26,953 nt of DNA from Candidatus Mnemosynella bozhongmuii. Lineage in GTDB: Archaea > Halobacteriota > Archaeoglobi > Mnemosynellales > Mnemosynellaceae. Below the pieces are notes generated by a model. It made no database searches. It was not told the DNA's origin and saw only the letters and a program-made list of their open reading frames with translations. The stretch is taken from positions 1 to 26,953 of the forward strand of contig JACIWD010000036.1 of the NCBI GenBank assembly GCA_014361165.1, in the 5' to 3' direction. Made by a program: the position numbers and the translations under genes. Below, in pieces: positions 1 through 7,425 of this stretch (positions within the stretch are counted from its first letter, which is position 1; every line of letters begins with the position of its first letter).

Positions 1-717
1 CTTGATGCACCGTGGTTGAGAGGCTCCATTCCGGGTCAGTTCGTGATGGTCTGGATTCCGGATGCCGGAGAGAGGCCCATGAGCCTCTCTTCTGAAAACT
101 CTATCAGCGTGAAAAGGGTCGGAAGATTCAGCTCAAGACTTCATGAGCTCGAGGAAGGAGAGCTGATTGGAATAAGAGGACCTTACGGAAGAGGGTTTGA
201 AATATTGGATGGCCCATCACTTCTCATTTCCGGAGGAATGGGAGTTGCTCCTCTCTCCTTTCTCGCCGAGAAGCTTGACGATTTCGTCGCTCTTATAGGA
301 GCAAAAAGCAGGGATGAAATTGTTCTTTTGAGGAAGTTCTCGAAGGGAGAGACTCTCATATCCACGGAAGATGGATCGGAAGGAATCAGAGGAGTTGTGA
401 CCGATCTTCTCAGGGAAGTTGACCCGAAGGAGTTCAGCTCGATTTACGCGTGCGGTCCGGATGGAATGCTCAGAAAGATTCTTGATATCGCGAAGGAGTT
501 AAATATTCTTGAGAGACTTCAGCTTTCGGTTGAAAGATACTTCAAATGCGGAATAGGTGTCTGCGGCTCATGCGTTCTCGATCCCTCTGGCGTGAGGGTT
601 TGCAGGGAGGGACCCGTGTTCAGAGGAGATGAAATATTTGAGAGCGAGATTGGAAGATACAGAAGAGATGCATCCGGGAGGAGAATCTGGTATGGAGGAG
701 ATTCCAAAAGAATATGA
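1..717 (+). CDS. pyrK: Dihydroorotate dehydrogenase B electron-transfer subunit, 5'-truncated by the window edge
   Basis: PyrK carries electrons from dihydroorotate oxidation by PyrD through FAD and a [2Fe-2S] cluster to NAD+, in pyrimidine synthesis. The frame is open from base 1; the TTG at 16 lies inside the conserved flavin-binding segment ([10 protein letters not shown]), so the real start is upstream of the window. Visible in order are the FAD-domain RPMSLS motif, the NAD-domain glycine patch ([10 protein letters not shown]) and CGPDGM, then four C-terminal cysteines ([10 protein letters not shown] and a Cys about 11 residues on) that ligate the cluster. The stop lies 26 bases inside valS, so the two are probably co-transcribed. 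pyrD is not in the window. The family assignment is firm; the missing N terminus should be only some tens of residues. Confidence 0.9.
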   Translation, partial: LDAPWLRGSIPGQFVMVWIPDAGERPMSLSSENSISVKRVGRFSSRLHELEEGELIGIRGPYGRGFEILDGPSLLISGGMGVAPLSFLAEKLDDFVALIGAKSRDEIVLLRKFSKGETLISTEDGSEGIRGVVTDLLREVDPKEFSSIYACGPDGMLRKILDIAKELNILERLQLSVERYFKCGIGVCGSCVLDPSGVRVCREGPVFRGDEIFESEIGRYRRDASGRRIWYGGDSKRI

Positions 718-3253
718 TTTCAAAGCTGTTGAGGAGAAATGGATAAAGGAGTGGAGGGATGAGGACTTCTACTTCGATTTTGAGTCGGATAGAGAGCCGT
801 ATGTCATAGACACTCCTCCACCATACCCAACAGGGAATTTCCATGTTGGAAATGCTCTCAACTGGTGCTACATCGATTTCATAGCGAGATACAAGAGGCT
901 GAAAGGTTATAACGTCATGTTCCCTCAGGGATGGGACTGTCACGGACTTCCGACAGAAGTGAAAGTTGAGGAGCTCTACGGGATAACCAAGAAGGATGTG
1001 AGCAGAGAGGAGTTCAGGAGGCTCTGCAGGGAGCTCACAATGAAGAACATTGAGAAGATGAAGGCAACGATGAGAAGACTCGGATTCTCGATTGACTGGA
1101 GCAACGAATACATAACGATGCTTCCCGAGTATTACTCAAGAACTCAGAAATCATTTGTGAGGATGTTCAATGATGGCTGGATTTACAGAGATGAGCACCC
1201 CGTTAACTGGTGTCCGAGATGCGAGACCGCAATAGCATTTGCAGAGGTTGAATATGAGGAAAGGGAGACCACGCTTTATTACGTTCATTTTGATGGAATT
1301 GATATCGCGACCACCAGACCCGAGCTGATGTCAGCATGTGTTGCGGTTGCAGTTCATCCGGAGGATGAGAGATATTCTGATTTGATCGGGAAAAAGGTGA
1401 GGGTGCCTCTGTGGAATCTCGAAGTTCCGGTGATAGCTGACGAGGAGGTTGATCCGAATTTCGGAACCGGTGCGGTGATGATCTGCACCTTTGGAGACCG
1501 TCAGGATGTGAGGTGGTGGAAGAAATACAGACTTCCTCTGAGAAGAGCCATCTCCAGAGATGGAAGGATGACAGAGATAGCCGGAAAGTATGCGGGGATG
1601 AAAATAGAGGAGGCAAAAAAGGAAATCGTGGAGGATCTCAGGAAGGAGGGAAGAATTTTCAAAGAGGAGAGAATAAAGCAGAATGTCGGTCTGTGCTGGA
1701 GATGCGACACACCAATAGAGATTCTCTCCGAGACGCAGTGGTTCGTTAAGGTGGATAAGGAGAGGATTCTGAAGAGGGCAAGAGAGATAAAATGGGTTCC
1801 GGAACACATGAGAATAAGGCTGGAGAACTGGGTTAGCAGCATGGAATGGGACTGGTGCATCTCAAGACAGAGAATCTTCGCAACCCCCATTCCCGTGTGG
1901 TACTGCAAGAAGTGCGGAAAGGTGAAGGTTGCAAAGGAGGAGTGGCTTCCTGTTGATCCGACCCGCGATTCTCCAAGGGAGCCCTGCGAGTGCGGGTCGA
2001 TGGAATTTGAAGGAGAGGAGGATGTTCTCGATACCTGGATGGATAGCTCGATCTCAGCTCTCTGGGTTGCCGGATGGGACAGAAGAGACAAACTTCTTCT
2101 TCCAACGCAACTCAGACCGCAGGGTCATGACATCATAAGAACCTGGGCATTCTACACCATTCTCAGAACAGATGCTCTTGTTCAGAAGATTCCGTGGCAC
2201 ACAATTGTGATAAACGGAATGGTTCTCGGAGAGGACGGGCACAAGATGAGCAAGTCTCTTGGCAACATCATCGATCCTGAGGAGGTAATAGAAAAATACG
2301 GGGCGGATGCCTTCAGACAGTGGGCTGCTCTCGGAGGTGCAACAGGATCGGACATCATGTTCAGATGGAAGGATGTCATAGCTGCGAGGAGATTTGAACA
2401 GAAGCTCTGGAGCATCTTCAGATTCTCCTATCCGCATCTGAAGAAGGGTGAAGCCGGAGAAATGAGGCTCACACCAGTAGATCACTGGCTTCTGAGGGAG
2501 CTGAAAAAAGTTGAAGAGGAATATGAGGAAGCGATGGAGAACTTCAGATTTAATGAAGCCTTCCAGAAGCTGAAGAACTTCACATGGGAGATTCTTGCAG
2601 ATGAGTACATAGAAGCGGTGAAACACAGGCTTTATGAGAAGGGAGATAGGACTGCTGCAGGCGTTCTCTCGATGACTTTAAGACAGCTTCTTCTGATGAT
2701 GTCTCCCTTCATACCCTTCATCACAGAGGAAATCTACACAAAACTCTTCGGAAGAAGCATACATAAGGAGAGGTTTGAGAAGCTGAAGGTTGAGATTGAC
2801 GAGAAGCTTGCCTCGGAAGGAGAGAGAGCCATAAGAATTATCGCGGCAATCAGAAGATACAAATCTGAGAGAGGAATTCCCCTGAATGCACCTCTGAAGA
2901 AGATCATCATCTATGGAGATGTCTCCAATCCGGAGGAGATTAGAGGAGCAACAAACTCAGAGGTTGAAATCAGAAAAGGTCAGCCCGAGTTTGAAAGAAG
3001 GGTTAAAGCAGTGAAGCCAAAAATGAGCGTCATAGGTCCGAAATACAGGGAGAGGGCAAAGAAAATAATCTCCTTCATCAACAGCAGCGACCCGGAAAAT
3101 CTTCTGAAAGCCATTCAGTCAGGAAACGCTGAAATTGAAAAGGGGCTCAGAATAGAAATGGAGGATGTGGAAGTGGAATATGAACTTGTTTCCGGAGGAA
3201 GGGAAGTTGATGTGATGGAAGAAGAGGGCGCTCTGATAGTTATAGAGAAGTGA
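692..3253 (+). CDS. valS: Valyl-tRNA synthetase
   Basis: This class I aminoacyl-tRNA synthetase charges tRNA-Val and edits misactivated threonine. The HIGH-type signature reads HVGN after PPYPTGNF, and the KMSKS loop is complete ([10 protein letters not shown]). The CP1 editing domain has the TTRPE motif, and cysteine pairs of the zinc-ribbon type are present (NWCPRCE, CWRCD, CKKCG with CECG). The frame is open from 629, but I choose ATG 692: it has the Shine-Dalgarno sequence GGGAGGAG 8 bases upstream and starts at [10 protein letters not shown], just before the conserved W-x-x-x-x-x-Y/F region. The protein is 853 residues, normal for archaeal ValRS. The start lies inside the 3' end of pyrK. 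The stop directly abuts the stop of the opposing small Gly-Gly gene, with no spacer. Confidence 0.97.
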   Translation: MEEIPKEYDFKAVEEKWIKEWRDEDFYFDFESDREPYVIDTPPPYPTGNFHVGNALNWCYIDFIARYKRLKGYNVMFPQGWDCHGLPTEVKVEELYGITKKDVSREEFRRLCRELTMKNIEKMKATMRRLGFSIDWSNEYITMLPEYYSRTQKSFVRMFNDGWIYRDEHPVNWCPRCETAIAFAEVEYEERETTLYYVHFDGIDIATTRPELMSACVAVAVHPEDERYSDLIGKKVRVPLWNLEVPVIADEEVDPNFGTGAVMICTFGDRQDVRWWKKYRLPLRRAISRDGRMTEIAGKYAGMKIEEAKKEIVEDLRKEGRIFKEERIKQNVGLCWRCDTPIEILSETQWFVKVDKERILKRAREIKWVPEHMRIRLENWVSSMEWDWCISRQRIFATPIPVWYCKKCGKVKVAKEEWLPVDPTRDSPREPCECGSMEFEGEEDVLDTWMDSSISALWVAGWDRRDKLLLPTQLRPQGHDIIRTWAFYTILRTDALVQKIPWHTIVINGMVLGEDGHKMSKSLGNIIDPEEVIEKYGADAFRQWAALGGATGSDIMFRWKDVIAARRFEQKLWSIFRFSYPHLKKGEAGEMRLTPVDHWLLRELKKVEEEYEEAMENFRFNEAFQKLKNFTWEILADEYIEAVKHRLYEKGDRTAAGVLSMTLRQLLLMMSPFIPFITEEIYTKLFGRSIHKERFEKLKVEIDEKLASEGERAIRIIAAIRRYKSERGIPLNAPLKKIIIYGDVSNPEEIRGATNSEVEIRKGQPEFERRVKAVKPKMSVIGPKYRERAKKIISFINSSDPENLLKAIQSGNAEIEKGLRIEMEDVEVEYELVSGGREVDVMEEEGALIVIEK

Positions 3254-3451
3254 TTATCCTCCGGAGACAACCTTCAAAATTTTTATCTCTCCCTCTCTGA
3301 TTTTCTCCTCTACTGGAACGGGTTTTCCGTTTACGAGAACGATGTATTCCTCGGGGTTCAAATTTAAAGAAATGAGGAGGTCCTCAAAAGAATCTTCTTC
3401 ATTAACTTCAACTTCCCTTCTCTCTTTTCCAATCGAAACTTCGATTTTCAG
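3254..3451 (-). CDS. Ubiquitin-fold MoaD/ThiS/SAMP-like sulfur carrier or protein modifier, ending Val-Val-Ser-Gly-Gly, probable CTG start
   Basis: This 65-residue beta-grasp protein has the family pattern: a short beta-rich N terminus, then EEYIVLVNGKPVPVEEKI, REGEIKILKV and a terminal VVSGG. In MoaD, ThiS and archaeal SAMPs the final glycine is adenylated by an E1-like enzyme and then thiocarboxylated or joined to lysines. The window also encodes MoaE (fused to MobB) and MoaA, so a MoaD role is plausible; a ThiS or SAMP role cannot be excluded. An in-frame TGA lies 9 bases upstream of the first possible start, which is CTG at 3451. That CTG overlaps the stop of the preceding small ORF (CTGA) and follows GGAGGTGA by 6 bases. 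No ATG, GTG or TTG would keep the fold intact. The family call is confident; the start codon is inferred. Confidence 0.85.
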   Translation of the reverse strand: MKIEVSIGKERREVEVNEEDSFEDLLISLNLNPEEYIVLVNGKPVPVEEKIREGEIKILKVVSGG

Positions 3452-3564
3452 GTCTCCTCACCTCCAGATTCCTCCAAAAAGCTCTCTTCCAGAAGTTTCT
3501 CCTCGAGAAGCTCAGCCTTCTTTTCACCTTTTCTCTCTCTGGACCTTCTGTCAAACTTTCCCAT
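3448..3564 (-). CDS. 38-residue highly charged hypothetical protein upstream of the Gly-Gly gene
   Basis: This short ORF starts at ATG 3564 with MGKFDRRSRERKGEKK and continues as an acidic amphipathic stretch (AELLEEKLLEES...). A Shine-Dalgarno match GGTGAT sits four bases before the ATG. Its TGA stop overlaps the CTG start of the MoaD/SAMP-like gene by three bases, the usual geometry of translational coupling. I do not recognise a family. The basic N terminus followed by an acidic helix could bind nucleic acid, or the ORF may serve mainly as a leader cistron that delivers ribosomes to the next gene. Support comes from the ribosome-binding site, the overlap and the upstream AT-rich promoter-like sequence; no homology is claimed. 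Confidence 0.55.
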   Translation of the reverse strand: MGKFDRRSRERKGEKKAELLEEKLLEESFLEESGGEET

Positions 3565-3634
3565 CCCGATCACCGAGAGTTATTAGGATGGAAAAGCTAA
3601 TTAAATGTTTGTTAAGAAGATGTTTCTTGAAAGT
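3565..3634. promoter_or_regulatory. Divergent promoter region for the Gly-Gly operon (minus) and tRNA-Ser (plus)
   Basis: This 70-base spacer holds the AT-rich core CTAATTAAATG around 3597-3607. On the plus strand it lies about 30-38 bases before the tRNA 5' end, right for a TATA element. Read on the minus strand (TTTAATTAG) it lies about 35-40 bases before the 38-residue ORF. One AT-rich core may therefore serve both directions. This is inferred from spacing only. Confidence 0.45.
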
Positions 3635-3720
3635 GCCGGGGTGGCAGAGCGGACCAATGCGGCAGGCTCGAGACCTGCTGCCCCTTCCGGGGCGCAAGGG
3701 TTCAAATCCCTTCCCCGGCG
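3635..3720 (+). tRNA. tRNA-Ser, anticodon CGA
   Basis: This is a type II tRNA of 86 bases. The acceptor stem pairs GCCGGGG (3635-3641) with CCCCGGC (3713-3719), followed by discriminator G, as expected for serine. The anticodon stem GCAGG (3662-3666) pairs with CCTGC (3674-3678) around the seven-base loop CTCGAGA, giving anticodon CGA (reads UCG). The long variable arm has a CCCC/GGGG stem around TTCC. The T arm is AAGGG-TTCAAAT-CCCTT. There is no intron and the 3' CCA is not encoded. It is much richer in GC than its surroundings, typical of a thermophile tRNA. Confidence 0.96.
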
Positions 3721-3746
3721 TAAATTAAAACTTTCAACGCCCCTCC

Positions 3747-3760
3747 TTTAATTTTTTATT
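3747..3760 (+). terminator. T-rich terminator after tRNA-Ser
   Basis: TTTAATTTTTTATT begins about 27 bases after the tRNA 3' end. Archaeal RNA polymerase terminates at oligo-T runs without a hairpin, so this is a good candidate. Confidence 0.5.
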
Positions 3761-3972
3761 CCAATTCCCTTCCAGATGCCTTCATGGATCTCCACGATGT
3801 CTCCCGATGAAGTGAGGGAGATAGTGGGAGGCTGGGTGGAGATATGAAATGGCATCTCATGAGCTCACCCATGCTGCACTCGGCTAGCTTGCAACTATCA
3901 AACACCAAAATACTGCAGTTCGAATCATCACAGGTTTAAGTATTTTCAACTCCAGAATATTCACGAGGAGCT

Positions 3973-4141
3973 ATGAGAAATTTAACCGAAGCCCTGTTCG
4001 GAATACCCTCTCCGGTGGAGGTGCACCCGGAAATCACAGGAGGTTTCTCAGAGAGCGGATTTCAACGGAAATGGAAGAGTTGACATAGGAGATCTTGCGA
4101 AGATTGCGCATCATCTGCTGGGAAAGGTTGATGAACTATGA
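3973..4141 (+). pseudogene. Frameshifted remnant of a dockerin/EF-hand-like protein
   Basis: The 3' part reads DFNGNGRVDIGDLAKIAHHL followed by LGKVDEL and a stop at 4139-4141. This matches the calcium-binding loop and helix of a type I dockerin repeat (D-x-N-x-N/D-G-x-V-D-x-x-D-L), as found in surface proteins of Archaeoglobales and methanogens. The part before it lies in another frame: from ATG 3973 the frame gives MRNLTEALFGIPSPVEVHPE and then ITGGFSES before running out of frame near 4055-4064. One base change there would join a proline-rich linker to the dockerin loop. A T-rich terminator follows the stop, as if the 3' end of the original gene were kept. Most of the gene is missing. Confidence 0.6.
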
Positions 4142-4172
4142 GTATTTTTTATTTTTAATATTCTTTTTCTTT
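4142..4172 (+). terminator. T-rich run after the dockerin-like remnant
   Basis: Several T runs (ATTTTTTATTTTTAATATTC and TTTTTC) follow the stop codon at 4141 directly. They look like an archaeal oligo-T terminator that survived the decay of the gene. Confidence 0.4.
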
Positions 4173-4433
4173 CACAGGATATCTGATACGGAGTTACGTT
4201 TTCACGGAAAGATTTGGTCATGGAGAATTTATTGAGAAATTTAGATAAAGAGAGCTCATAAAAATGGTGAGAAAAAGATAAAGGATATTCTCAGAACATA
4301 CCTGATTCCTGAGGATGCTCAGGATTGTCTATCCTCCTGTAACCTCCCTCATAACTCTTTCAATCTCTTTGAGAAGCTCGAGGGACAGTTTACTGAAGTT
4401 ATTCACCATTTAACTCAAATAAAGCATTTATGA
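4159..4433 (+). pseudogene. Possible remnant of an unidentified gene in two frames
   Basis: One frame ends at 4248 with the protein-like segment RSYVFTERFGHGEFIEKFR and has no start codon. A second frame, opening near 4245, continues as RAHKNGEKKIKDILRTYLIP and runs to a stop at 4431-4433. Joined by a frameshift near 4244 they would form one continuous, charged, helical segment. I do not recognise the family. It could be chance, and it overlaps a short minus-strand ORF, so only one of the two readings can be real beyond about 4329. Confidence 0.25.
4329..4409 (-). pseudogene. 26-codon ORF, possibly a truncated ribbon-helix-helix or helical fragment
   Basis: ATG 4409 opens MVNNFSKLSLELLKEIERVM and ends REVTGG-stop. 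The beta-like start followed by LSLELLKEIERVM resembles the first half of small RHH antitoxin-type repressors, but no second half is present and I see no ribosome-binding site. It may be a fragment or coincidence. Confidence 0.2.
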
Positions 4434-4496
4434 ACCCTCAACTTCAGCTCACGATCTCCTTTGCAACCCTGTCTATTTCCATCGTGAGTGCAATTC

Positions 4497-5218
4497 TCAT
4501 TTCATCACCGCTCTTCCACTCCTCTTCGCAATGATGAGTTTCTCCTTGTCAACTGCAAGAATCGTGCTGCACCTCTCAAGAGTCATGCCCAGAGATTCTG
4601 CAACTATGCTCATCGTGTTTGCTGTTCCCATCATGGAGCATGAGCCAACTGAAGGACAGGTCGCTTTCCCTATTTCCTCGAGCTCATCTCTGGAGATCTC
4701 TCCCTTCAGAAATGAACCTATGAAGATCCGGAGGTCTGAAAGGGTCAGATTCTCATTTCTGTATCTTCCGGGCTCCATCGCCCCTCCGGTGACGAAGATT
4801 GAGGGAATGTTCAGTCTTGCTGAAGCCATGAGCATCGCAGGAACGATCTTGTCGCATGAGGCTATGAGAACCATTCCATCAAATCTATTTGCTTCAACCA
4901 CAAGCTCAACAGAGTCCGCAATAAGGTCTCTGCTCGGAAGGGAGTATTTCATTCCCTCATGGCCCTGAAGAAGTCCGTCGCATAGAGCTACTGTGCTGAA
5001 CTCAAATGGAACCCCTCCGGCTTCAGAAATTCCGGTCTTGACAGCTCCTGATATCTCACAAGGAGATGTTTGTAATCTGAAACCATCTCGCTCCATGAAT
5101 TCACAACTGCGATAAAAGGCTTCTCGAAATCCTCATCAGAGAGGCCAGCAGCTCTGAGAAGACTTCTGCTCGCAACCCTTTCGGGACCTTCAACTATTTC
5201 CCTGCTTCTGAGCTTCAT
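4497..5218 (-). pseudogene. Truncated, frameshifted IlvD/Edd-family dehydratase paralogue
   Basis: The first frame starts at ATG 5218 (MKLRSREIVEGPERVASRSL...) and carries the family N terminus as far as EKPFIAVVNSWSEMVSDYKH. The match then jumps to a second frame near 5055-5068 and continues [47 protein letters not shown] and LIIAKRSGRAVMK before a stop at 4497. The three cluster-binding cysteine motifs are intact, but about 330 C-terminal residues, including the second domain, are absent, so the gene is dead. It diverges from the intact ilvD at 16276 by many substitutions and has different linker residues, so it came from a distinct paralogue. Positions 4767-4867 are an exception: they match ilvD perfectly. 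An earlier start at 5257 is possible. Confidence 0.88.
4767..4867 (-). repeat. 101-bp perfect repeat, copy 1 (in the ilvD-like pseudogene)
   Basis: The reverse complement of this segment is identical base for base to 16640-16740 in the intact ilvD. It encodes the segment from [20 protein letters not shown] through GGAMEPG. Identity stops abruptly at both ends; flanking codons differ even where the protein is similar. This is the signature of a gene-conversion tract. Confidence 0.95.
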
Positions 5219-5319
5219 AAAAGTTTTTATGCCGGGAGAACCACTCAATTTTTTCATGATTTTAGGTGAAAAATGTTAAATTTGATGAGGTGAAACCTAA
5301 TGAGTGTGGAGTGAGCGAG

Positions 5320-6726
5320 ATGAATCTCGAAAGTGCCCATCCCTCTTTTCAGAGAATTCTGAGAGAGTTCTTTAATGTGGGAGGGCGTTCGATCCTCATT
5401 AAAGGAGAACCGGGAACGGGAAAAAGCATATTTGCTCTTGAAATTGCGAGAATGATGAGTGATTTTGCAAGAGTCTACTACATCTCGACAAGAGTCTCTC
5501 CTGAAAGACTCTTCAGATTTCATCCGTGGGTGAGGGATTTTCTTCAGCCAGAGGCTCTTGTTGATGCGGAAAGAGCTCCGAACATTGTGGACGCAAGAAA
5601 GAGATTTCAGAAGAGGGATAAAATATCCGAGCTCGTAATATCGATAAAATATGAGGATCGACCCTCATTCATAAAAGCCCTCTTTGAGCTCATCGAAGCA
5701 ACAGAGGACAGAAGAAAAGTTCTGATGATTATAGATTCGATAGATGCGGTCGAAAAAATCGTTGGAACCTCGGTTAAGGACGATCTGGTCAGAATTCTCG
5801 AAGATGTGGAGCTGTATCTCATCATTGTCACCGAAAGAGATGACATTTCCGAGATTGATTTTCTTGTGGATGGCATCATAGAACTGAGAAGAGAGTTAAT
5901 CGGAGAGCATCTCATAAGAAAACTCATCTTTCTTAAGATGAGAGGGGTTGAGGTTGAGCAAACCGCATATCTCTTCACCCTGAATGGTGGAAGATTTAAT
6001 ATTCCGCCTCCATTAACATCAGAATTTCTTGGTAAGAGGGAACTCTTTGAACCTGTTGGGGATTCTGACGATTTCTTCTCATCTGGTTCCGAATCTCTTG
6101 ACGGGATCTTCGGAGGATTTCCAAAAGGCTCCTCAATCCTCCTCGAAGTTTCAGAAGGGGTTACAAGAAGGATGTATTATCGACTCATCGACTCCTTTGT
6201 CATGAATTTTCTGAGAAATGGAAGAAAGGTTTATGTTATTCCCAGTGTTGGAACCGATAAGAGAGATGTGCTGAGAGGACTCTCACCTTCCCTAAGAGAG
6301 GGGGAGCTGGAGAATCTGATTTTCAGCGACAGAGAATGGGGCAGAGAGAGGCTGAGAGGAGAGGAGGCTGAAGAAGAGGCTGAGATGATCTTCGAGCTTC
6401 TCATGAAGGAGAGAAGCGAAAGCTATGAAGACCTTCATGTCACCGGAGTTGACTCGATTTACTCGAGATATGAGAAGGAGGCACTCAGGGTGATTGAGCA
6501 GATGGAAATCTTCATTAGAGAGAGCAGGGGTCTCGGAATTTTCATAGCAAAACCCGGATGTCCAATTCCCAGAGAACTCTCCAATTTAAGCGACTTTCAC
6601 ATAAAGATGGAGAATGTCTGCGGAGTTCCCGTGATAAGAGGGGTGAAGCCGAAGACGCAGTATTATGCGATGCTCGTTGACCTCTCGGAAGGATTCCCGA
6701 GGTTGAGGTTTGAGAAGATCGAGTGA
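5320..6726 (+). CDS. GvpD/KaiC-like RecA-superfamily ATPase with two domains
   Basis: The protein resembles the GvpD branch of archaeal KaiC-like P-loop proteins. GvpD represses gas-vesicle genes in haloarchaea; in other archaea the role is unknown. Domain 1 opens HPSFQRILREFFNVGG and has Walker A GEPGTGKS at residues 29-36, then a Walker B strand (VLMIIDSID) and a basic patch (ARKRFQKRDK). Domain 2 starts near SESLDGIFGGFPKGSSILLE, but its P-loop position reads LEVSEGVTRR, lacking the GKT/S core, so it probably does not bind ATP normally. I prefer ATG 5320, which follows GGAGTGA; GTG 5266 would add 18 residues that do not look conserved. No gas-vesicle genes are nearby. The stop lies just upstream of the LysE-type gene. 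Confidence 0.75.
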   Translation: MNLESAHPSFQRILREFFNVGGRSILIKGEPGTGKSIFALEIARMMSDFARVYYISTRVSPERLFRFHPWVRDFLQPEALVDAERAPNIVDARKRFQKRDKISELVISIKYEDRPSFIKALFELIEATEDRRKVLMIIDSIDAVEKIVGTSVKDDLVRILEDVELYLIIVTERDDISEIDFLVDGIIELRRELIGEHLIRKLIFLKMRGVEVEQTAYLFTLNGGRFNIPPPLTSEFLGKRELFEPVGDSDDFFSSGSESLDGIFGGFPKGSSILLEVSEGVTRRMYYRLIDSFVMNFLRNGRKVYVIPSVGTDKRDVLRGLSPSLREGELENLIFSDREWGRERLRGEEAEEEAEMIFELLMKERSESYEDLHVTGVDSIYSRYEKEALRVIEQMEIFIRESRGLGIFIAKPGCPIPRELSNLSDFHIKMENVCGVPVIRGVKPKTQYYAMLVDLSEGFPRLRFEKIE

Positions 6727-6766
6727 GAGAAAAAGGTTTTATGAGGAGAGCTCTCAACTCAGAGAG

Positions 6767-7402
6767 GTGAGCGCATTAGCTGGCTTCGTTCTCAAGGTTG
6801 CACTCATAAGCAGTTCAGGTGCTCTTGCTCCCGGACCTCTGACAGCAGCGGCTGCAGCCAGCGGAGTCAGAGAGGGGTGGAGAGGAGGCTTCTGGATCAG
6901 CGTTGGACATCTGGTCGTTGAACTTCCACTTGTGCTCCTCATCGGATTTGGAGTTGCCTCAGTTCTCACGAGAGCTGAAGTTGCAAGAACCCTTGCTTTC
7001 ATAGGTGGAATTTTTCTTCTTTTCTTCTCCTACTTAACAGCAAGAGATGCACTGAAAGTTAAATCCATAGAGGCTTCAAAGCTGTCCGCATCTCCCTTTT
7101 TCATAGGGGTTGCTCTCTCAGCCCTGAACCCATTCTTCATAGCATGGTGGGCCGGAGTCGGGTCATCGCTTGTGATGGAAGCAGTAACCATGTGGGGATT
7201 TGCCGGAATAGGAATTCTTTATGCCTCTCATATCTGGCTTGATTTCTTCTGGCTAACGGGTCTGGCGAGAGTTACCTCTCTGAGCGGATTCAGCATGAGG
7301 ATTTACAGAGCTCTGCTCTTTTTCCTCGCTCTGCTCGTTGCAGTATTCGCAGTTGACTTCCTGCACTATGCAGTCTTTTGCACCCATCTTCTCCCGTTCT
7401 GA
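6767..7402 (+). CDS. LysE/RhtB-type amino-acid exporter family membrane protein
   Basis: The protein is about 211 residues with six hydrophobic segments. It opens with the family hallmark SSSGALAPGPLTAAAAASG at the end of the first helix and has the ALNPFFIAWWAGVGSS motif in the middle, both typical of LysE-type transporters, which export amino acids or similar small solutes across the cytoplasmic membrane. The frame is open from ATG 6710, inside the previous gene, but that adds a charged non-hydrophobic leader. GTG 6767 places the first membrane helix at the N terminus and lies about 25-28 bases after a TATA-like GGTTTTATG, which would give a leaderless message. The substrate cannot be read from sequence. 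Confidence 0.85.
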   Translation: MSALAGFVLKVALISSSGALAPGPLTAAAAASGVREGWRGGFWISVGHLVVELPLVLLIGFGVASVLTRAEVARTLAFIGGIFLLFFSYLTARDALKVKSIEASKLSASPFFIGVALSALNPFFIAWWAGVGSSLVMEAVTMWGFAGIGILYASHIWLDFFWLTGLARVTSLSGFSMRIYRALLFFLALLVAVFAVDFLHYAVFCTHLLPF

Positions 7403-7425
7403 AGAATCAGCGAGTCTTAAACTGT

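Larger units (their letters stand above)
3721..4496. other. Gene-poor stretch downstream of tRNA-Ser, made of decayed gene fragments
   Basis: There is no long intact ORF here, in contrast with the rest of the window, where spacers are under 100 bases. From left to right it contains: a 23-codon ORF at 3776-3847 (MPSWISTMSPDEVREIV...), which looks protein-like but has no visible ribosome-binding site; the dockerin-like remnant at 3973-4141; a T-rich run; frameshifted coding-like pieces at 4159-4433; a short minus-strand ORF at 4329-4409; and a minus-strand 18-codon ORF at 4444-4500 (MRIALTMEIDRVAKEIVS). The pieces look like remains of several genes. The position directly after a tRNA gene fits a decayed integrated element, but I found no second copy of the tRNA 3' end and no integrase. 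Confidence 0.6.

Noticed and set aside
629..691. Extended N terminus of ValRS from ATG 629
   Set aside because: It would read the 3' end of pyrK in another frame and lacks a ribosome-binding site; ATG 692 has one.
3342..3728. Plus-strand 128-codon ORF across the Gly-Gly gene and the tRNA
   Set aside because: It runs antisense through a clear ubiquitin-fold gene and through tRNA-Ser; its composition (Ser, Phe, Pro, Arg) is that of a shadow frame.
3803..3870. GATGA followed by ATGAAATGG and CTCATGAG, considered as a C/D box sRNA
   Set aside because: There is no CUGA box D at the right distance and no terminal stem; GATGA occurs often by chance.
3915..3935. GTTCGAATC, a T-loop-like motif suggesting a second tRNA or a tRNA fragment
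   Set aside because: The flanking bases do not pair as a T stem and no acceptor or anticodon arm can be built around it.
4531..4968. Plus-strand 145-codon ORF opposite the ilvD-like pseudogene
   Set aside because: It is the antisense shadow of recognisable IlvD sequence.
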